DNA of 64,000 nt from Planoprotostelium fungivorum (taxonomy: Eukaryota; Evosea; Variosea; Cavosteliida; Cavosteliaceae), in assembly GCA_003024175.1 (NCBI GenBank), contig MDYQ01000419.1, positions 62,001 through 126,000 of the forward strand, read 5' to 3'. The position numbers and the translations under genes are program-made. The notes below the pieces were generated by a model that did not search any database, had not been told where the DNA came from, and saw only the letters and a list, made by a program, of their open reading frames with translations. Within the stretch, counting starts at the first letter, position 1; each line of letters starts with the position of its first letter. Below are positions 58,017 through 64,000 of the stretch, one piece after another.

Positions 58017-60503
58017 TCAACGCACTCTGATCTTCATACAGAGGACGTATGTGACCAGAGCTAAGATGAGGACGTAGAGAACGATTGTGGCAATCTTCTC
58101 AATCTTCTTACGATCTGGTCCATCTGCGAGAATCAATGTCTGCATCACATCGAAATCGTGATGAGAAGGTCACCTGATCCGTGATGTCCCGTCTCGATGG
58201 GCTTGGTGATCGCGATGGTCGAATAGGTCGATGTGACCGGTGCATCCGATGAAGTCGATGTGATCTCGATGGTCGATGTGATGGATGATGATGTGATGGA
58301 TGACTCGACCGAAGTTGATGTGGTTTCACTCGTGGAAGTCATCGACGATTCGATCGATGAAGTTGAGAGGGCCGATGTAGAGGAGAGAGCAGACGAAGAA
58401 GTGGTGGATACTCTGTCGTCCGTTGGAAGTATCACACTTTCGACATAGATTCTCGCTGCAGAGGAGACCTATACATCGTTCATCGATTGCACATCGACGA
58501 TGTGAGCTCTCCATAGATTCATCTGATGACACTCACAAACCCGGGGGAAAAACTGAGATGGTAAAAGCCAGATGCCAGATAGGTGGGTATCTCACAGAAG
58601 AATCCATCTCTTCCAAATTCGAGTCTCGAAATGATCATGTCATTGACTGGACGAAAGTGAAAACGAGATCGAATGGAGTTCGAAGAGATGGAAGATGATG
58701 ACTTCACCTGTACAGTAGTAATCTGAAGTCTGACATAATCCAGAGCCGTGGAGATAAATCGATTGAGAAGTTTCTGTCACGTCGACCACGATAGGTGCAG
58801 AAGGTTCGTCTACACTCAGCCCGCACGAATTGTAAGTATAAACATCGGTCGAATCGTAAATACTCATGACACCCTATAATTCATCGTCAGACGTTGCGAT
58901 GACATCACGATGATCATCACCGGATGGATCTGTTCTTCCACGTAACGTGTCGTGATGACTGCGACCTGAACGACACCCCACTGAGATGTAGTCTTCAAAT
59001 GTGCCGTCGATCCTTGTTTCATGTCCACCCTTCCGATCTTATTCTTCACCATGTTATGGCATCCACTATCTGAGCAACGCACCACGTGCAAGCTGATGAC
59101 ATGTCAACACAAAATGAGAAGAGTTCGTCTGCACCTTCCGCGACGATCCAAGAGAGAGTAGAAGGGATAGCCAGTCGTGTCGTTCGTGACGCAGCCTGCG
59201 ATGAGGTCCATGTTACCCAGTATCTATCCGAGTTATTCTCGTCTTTCTCTTTTGATCTTCTCACCATCTTCTGTGTTACTTTGTTGCAGAAGACATCGTG
59301 ACATCTGATGGGATGATGAGAATTCAAATTCAAATTTTCTGGGAGAAGACATCACCTGATAGACATTAAACCCTTTCCTTGTAGAGCGACAGAGAAGACG
59401 GGCAGTCCAGAAGACCAAGTCATAGACAGTGGTTCCTCTGTGAACAACCTTCCCTCTATACTCTTGACATCGATCCTCATGCTCTCAGAGAAGACACACG
59501 TGCTGTACTCATCAGATGGAGAGATGATGACAGACGCACGATCGAGAGGAACCATTGCAATGTGTGAAATAGATCGTGTTCGTCTCTAACAGCACGGCCC
59601 ATCCTAATCCTGTCGAGGTATCAGATCCTTACGTCTAGATGTTTGATGATGAAGCATCACCTTCAGCGTGAGCAGCACCAGCGAAGAAATATTTTCCTGC
59701 GTAACCTCTGCTCGAAATCAATTTGAAGTCACGAACGGGTGAAGTTCTCACTTTGGAATGGACAAGAGGGTGATGGAAGCTATCTGTTGTCGTTGTGTGT
59801 CGAATGTCATGGCGATGCTTCTGTTATCTGCACGTGTGAGAAGGGGTGATAATCACATCTTCTCTATTCACCGGGGTTCGAGCTGGAGGTCACTTCTGCA
59901 AACGCTTCTGGAAGGGGAGATCCCAGGGCATCAGTGGCAGCGCCGATCTTCATCACCTTCACGTACTTACGATGATCTTGGGTTTGTTCATCGGTAGCCT
60001 TGAGACAAACAAACGAGAGATCACGAAAGTAGAGGTAGGAGTCTCCTGCTTCACACACCTGCGGACGTTAAAACACCGTGATGTAAAAGGCGTCGTACCG
60101 CTTGACCCATGGGTGATCGGACAGACTCTTCCAACAATATCAGGGAGTATTGGTTGTTGTAGTCGATGTCGATGTCTACGAACGTGTTCCGAAACGGAAT
60201 GGTGAGGACATCAGAGGACAGGCTTGAGCACTGCTCATCCTTGCAGACCGTTAATGTCTGTTCATCTCTTCCTGACACCATACGAATGGAACCATCGAAT
60301 GCTGTTTCGGATCAGTTGACGATCGCATCCATTGAGACTACTTCACCTGTCTGTGTGATGCGAAAGATAAGGGGAAATGCTTTGTCTGTGTGAGAGTTGG
60401 TGAAGTTGCCCGCCCAGTGAAACGTTTCACAGGGACCGCAGCCGGATTGAACCAGAGTCCATAGATGCAACAGAAGGAAGAGGACGCTGCTTGTCTTTGT
60501 CAT
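58017..60503 (-). CDS. Type I surface glycoprotein with Ser/Thr-rich stalk
   Basis: Signal peptide (SSVLFLLLHLWTLVQS), then an ectodomain of several beta-rich exons: CGPCETFHWAGNFTNS, LTIPFRNTFVDIDIDYNNQY, GLPVFSVALQGKGLMS, TYNSCGLSVDEPSAPIVVD. A Ser/Thr-rich stalk (SITSSSITSTIEITSTSSD) at 58430-58180 and a final TM helix (IATIVLYVLILALVTYVLC) with a six-residue basic tail end it at 58017. No catalytic motif recognised. The stalk resembles that of the LRR-GPS receptor. Likely a cell-surface protein, possibly adhesive or wall-linked. Internal exon joins are only partly checked. Confidence 0.65.
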
Positions 60504-60859
60504 TCTGGGCTGAAGTCTGAATTGTCCTCCAAAAGAAAGAGCAATCGCGAACCGGTGAGAATGACTGGACAAAGACAAGTGACACCTTATTCTCTTCGCC
60601 CTGCGAAGTTATTGTAAAATACTCGCTAATTTTCTTCGTTTCCACATTCATCTCAGCGAGACTATGATTGATCATACACGAGAACTAGAGGTGTTATATC
60701 GCGCAGAGATTGCAAGTGCCTCTGAATATAAATTGGTCACATCGGGACAAATATTCGATACAGCTCAGAGAGTCTATTGCTCCTCATGAATGTGATAAAC
60801 TTCACTGATGAGCCATCATCAGAACTAAATCTGACCTTTCACTCGTTGTCCCTCTCAGC
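60504..60859. other. Intergenic stretch, no gene seen
   Basis: About 355 bp upstream of the surface glycoprotein gene, with no supported coding frame or RNA. Confidence 0.4.
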
Positions 60860-61443
60860 TTACCGTGTGACTTTCTTCGCAATCCGTTGTTTATCTTCGA
60901 ATTTCTGTTCGTTTTGTTCCACCCGCGTTCTCTTGAAGAGATCAGATGTGATGTAGATGCATCGCATCACCTTTGCGGTCTTCTTTTTATCGTCGATGAT
61001 GGACATATGGCGAATCAAGAGACTCGTATTATCGCAGGTGATCACTGCAAATCTGTGTGAACAAAATGGATGAGGTGATGATGAATACCTTGACTGGGGG
61101 GAGCAGTAGTATTATGTGTAGGTGTGTATACCGTTGGCGATCGCTGTATCGTTTAGATAATGATCGATGATATTTCTTCCACCGTTTTACTCGTCAATCT
61201 CTTCGAATCATTCTGCATCTGTGAGAAATTATCCTTCGAATAGGATGGAAGGGACTTGAGAAAGGACATGATGTTGCCCTGAACAGATGTTTGTTTCCGA
61301 CTTTTTATTCTCTCCAAACACCGAGTCTGAAAAAAGATGAAACCGATGCGACCTTCTTTCAAATTCTTCGTCACAACGGCTCTTCCATATGTCAGCACGG
61401 TACTGTTGTGTGGCCCTAGCATAAGTGTGTTTGATGATTCCAT
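60860..61443 (-). CDS. Unrecognised small soluble protein
   Basis: ATG at 61443 gives MESSNTLMLGPHNSTVLTYG, then GRAVVTKNLKEGRIGFIF, a helical part NIMSFLKSLPSYSKDNF, KRLTSKTVEEISSIIIHYL, and after an intron (about 61040-61130) TCDNTSLLIRHMSIIDDKKK, KVMRCIYITSDLF and a basic end DKQRIAKKVTR. It looks like a real, conserved-style protein of about 160 residues but I cannot place it. Introns inside the first half are possible. Confidence 0.5.
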
Positions 61444-61638
61444 GCGAAGAGTCAGAAGCCACTTCAGCAGGGAACAACTCGAGTTCACAGAGCCTTGTTC
61501 CTCTTCGTCCCGGCGTTTATTAGGATCATTAGCCTATCTGACGAGACCACTACCATGGGAGCAAGATCTAAGGTGCTTGTTCCGCAGACAATACAGATAC
61601 GCAGAAGTCCCCACTCTCCCGAAGCGAAACACCAGCCG

Positions 61639-64000
61639 ATGAGGTCGCTCCTCTTGTTCTGTCTATTCTCGATCTGCTCGGCGCAGTATCTTGTCCTCTC
61701 TCCATCAAATTTCACAGAAGGTGAATCGTGCTTGATTTGTGATTGGATGATTGACCTGGATCAGGGGTTCAGAGTAACTTGAACTCCGCCAGTATCGACA
61801 TGACTATAGAGCTCCTGGGGGGTGTATACAACAACGTTACAGTCGATCTCACTTCGAACTCAATCACCAGCTTCCTCTTATTTTCACTTGCAGATGCCAC
61901 ATTCCAGAGCAGCCACTTGTATTTTAGGACCCCAGGAAACATCAATTTCAGTCGCATCGCAATGATCGACACCGAGCTGCAGACAACCTCAGCTTGGGTG
62001 GCTGTCGATTCCTCCATGATGTCTGGATGCCTCTGGACGGATCAGAGCACCAATCACGTATTCGCTTCACACAGCCAATTCTTCAACACGAGCATCTCAC
62101 ACCTCTACCCTACTTGGACGAACTGCACCTTCACAAATGGAACCGGATCGATCGGCTCCCTCAGCGTGAACTCTCCCGATTGGACCTTAATGGACAGTCA
62201 TTTCTCAGACTTCCCACTGCTGCTCAGCGCTGGCTATTATTCCGCGGGAGGTCAGGTCACCATCGAGAGGTCCAATTTTTCATCTTCGATCGCCCGGGGA
62301 ATGAGAGCCGACCTCATTCATTTCGAAACCCTGTATGGGAATCTAGTCTTGTCCATCTCGGACAGCATCATCGCCGATGTCTTGCTCGGAGGCCCGCCCA
62401 GTGAAATCCATGTCTCTCACTCTCAGGTGAACCACCTCCATCGTCTTTCGATCACCAACGGGATCTCATTTGCAATCAGATCGATGAATGGAATCAAGAT
62501 GCCTCCTACCTCTACTATCCTTCGATCATGCTCGTGTCTCACTCTAATGTCCATCTCAACACTACTCCCTTCCTCTCCCTCACTGCAGACGGAGGTCACG
62601 TGACCACCAGCACCACCCATTATCAATCCCTCAATTTCACCGCGGGCACTTTTTTCGACACCTCATTCTACTCGGTCATAGAAGGCCCTGAACTACAACG
62701 AGCCACTGTAGCCTCCCTCACCGCTTGGCCTTCACAATTGGGACCGCAATTGTATCAGGCCGATTTCTCTGGGTCAAAATTACCACCTTTTCCCCCACAT
62801 TACGTCTTCTCCAGTAGTCTGAGTTCGTTTGCATGCAGGAACTGCAGTCTGACAGGAGCCCTACCTTCTACTCTGTCTGGATCCAGCCTGAGCGATGTCG
62901 ATCTGTCTTACAACCATCTGGAGGGAGAGATACCCAATTTACCTTCCATCAACCAGCTGATCATCGATGGAAACCGATTCGAGGGTGAGCATGTCGACGG
63001 AGAAACTTCTGAGAAATTCCAGGCTTTCAGAGTGGTTTTGGTACATTGTATTCTTGTTCGATGGTGGGAAATGAGATTGAAATGTTGGCCGGATGGACTT
63101 CTACAACGATCGAGAGTGTGTGTAACATATCCGTCTTCGGTGCAAATACCGTCAGGGTACTATCAGGTGATATTCTCTCATCTACAAGGTTGTAGATGAA
63201 ATATATAATATATTCTAGTTGATGGAAGGGTGAATCTGACGGGAGCAAATTTCAACGAGAGCGTCCAAGCTGACGCGGGTGTCCGTGATGTTCTATATTT
63301 AGACAATCGGACGTTGTCTGTCTACGTAAATCCGGGCCAGGGAGTGGCTCAAGGTAGCGTAAGGATGGGAAACCTGATCGCCCGTTTTTACATCATCTAC
63401 GAGGAGACAACCGGAAACAACACCTTCGTCATCAGCACTCAGGACGATCTCTCTCAAGGTGATCATCATCACCATCGATCACACGTCATCTCGTCATCGA
63501 CATCACATCCGTTCGATTTCTCATCTCTTCACAGCGTTGAACTCTTGGACCGGAGACGATCAACTTTTGAACATCTACTTCACCTCCGGCACTTATTATT
63601 TCTCGGACACCATCCGTTCTCCCTACTCGAATAGCTCCATCAGCCTCCACTTTCTATCTCCCAATATCACGCTTTACAAACGCCCGGGCACGAAGAGAAA
63701 CCAGTACGATTTGTATGTCGAACTACCTCTGAAGATCTATGGGTATGACACCATAGTGAGCAGTACAATCCGATTGGGGGTGAACAACCAGGATCAACCG
63801 ATCACATTCCACGCTGAGAATGTACGCTTCCCCTCGATTGCTGTGAACGATAACAACGTCACCCTAATCAATTGCACTTTCTCGAAGCCATTCACTTTCA
63901 GTGATTACGACCTTCCCAATGCCCTTCTCAACGGTAAACACTATGGAAGTGGATTGTCTCAGGTTCAGGTGAGACAGCGTGAATTTCCTCCAAATTCACG
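61639..64000 (+). CDS. Large secreted protein with beta-helix-like and LRR parts, cut by the window edge
   Basis: Signal peptide MRSLLLFCLFSICSAQ. After an intron (about 61722-61778) a long repetitive beta-rich part follows, with strands such as SSHLYFRTPGNINFSRIAM, TWTNCTFTNGTGSIGSL and QVTIERSNFSSSIARGM, many N-glycosylation sites and short Ser/Asn turns, as in right-handed beta-helix proteins. Around 62820-63000 LRR-like repeats appear (LSDVDLSYNHLEGEIPNL). The frame continues through introns at about 63166-63220 and 63461-63534 and reaches the right edge, where a donor (CAG then gtgag) sits at 63969. By analogy with its neighbours it may continue to a TM and kinase domain, but that is not visible. 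Confidence 0.65.
63978..64000. repeat. 9-bp stem hairpin after an intron donor
   Basis: CGTGAATTT and AAATTCACG flank a five-base loop, starting nine bases after a gtgag donor at 63969. The window ends at the last base of the stem. Confidence 0.7.

Noticed and set aside
1-64000. CRISPR array, bacterial operons, retroviral or LTR-type elements
   Set aside because: No spaced direct repeats of CRISPR type, no Shine-Dalgarno-led operons, and no reverse transcriptase, gag or integrase motifs were seen in any frame.

Overview
The window comes from a compact eukaryotic nuclear genome. I infer an amoebozoan, most likely a protosteloid amoeba of the Protostelium/Planoprotostelium type. The reasons are a full STAT transcription factor with an SH2 domain, an FHA-domain kinase, receptor-like kinases built on leucine-rich repeats or chitinase-like ectodomains, a cryptococcal-type mannosyltransferase, GT-AG introns mostly 35-60 nt long with GTGAG-like donors, and very tight gene packing (convergent stop codons as little as 13 bp apart). 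The species name is inference; no marker in the window settles it.

Layout: 0-8.5 kb holds a partial membrane protein, a SREK1IP1-like zinc-knuckle protein, the cytosolic phenylalanyl-tRNA synthetase beta subunit, two unrecognised genes, a GT69 mannosyltransferase and a CS/NudC-domain co-chaperone. From 8.6 to 15.9 kb lie a FANCJ/BRIP1-type DNA helicase and a gene ending in a DUF3883 domain. From 15.9 to 17.3 kb is a Pol III block with two 5S rRNA genes and a tRNA-Ala(AGC), all on the minus strand. From 17.5 to 23.2 kb are an NAD(P)-dependent reductase, a VIT/CCC1 transporter, a complex I NDUFB2-like subunit and the DEAD-box helicase DDX47/Rrp3. From 23.7 to 31.7 kb are a secreted GH17 glucanase with six X8-like repeats, a STAT protein and two basic proteins.

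From 31.7 to 46.4 kb are an IGHMBP2 helicase (R3H plus AN1), a very unusual receptor (LRR, Ser/Thr stalk, GAIN-like/GPS, transmembrane, kinase domain without HRD or DFG), VPS26C (DSCR3) and a complete GNPTAB/Stealth phosphotransferase. From 46.6 to 57.9 kb are a FLYWCH/MULE transposase-like gene, an aldo-keto reductase, a second unusual receptor (GH18-like ectodomain without its catalytic Glu, transmembrane segment, intact kinase), a RING-TPR protein, MOB1 and an FHA-domain kinase. From 58 to 64 kb are a Ser/Thr-rich type I surface protein, an unrecognised small gene and the 5' part of a large secreted protein running off the window.

The most distinctive content is the set of cell-surface and wall-related genes (glucanase, chitinase-like receptor kinase, LRR-GPS receptor, surface glycoproteins, glycosyltransferase, GNPTAB). 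They would fit an amoeba that senses and digests glycans and builds a walled cyst or fruiting body. A second theme is intronic: many introns carry short inverted repeats right after the 5' splice site, especially a CTACAAC/GTTGTAG element. Most gene models below were assembled by eye from reading frame, GT-AG sites and family similarity; outer coordinates are the start and stop codons where I could fix them, and each CDS entry includes its introns.
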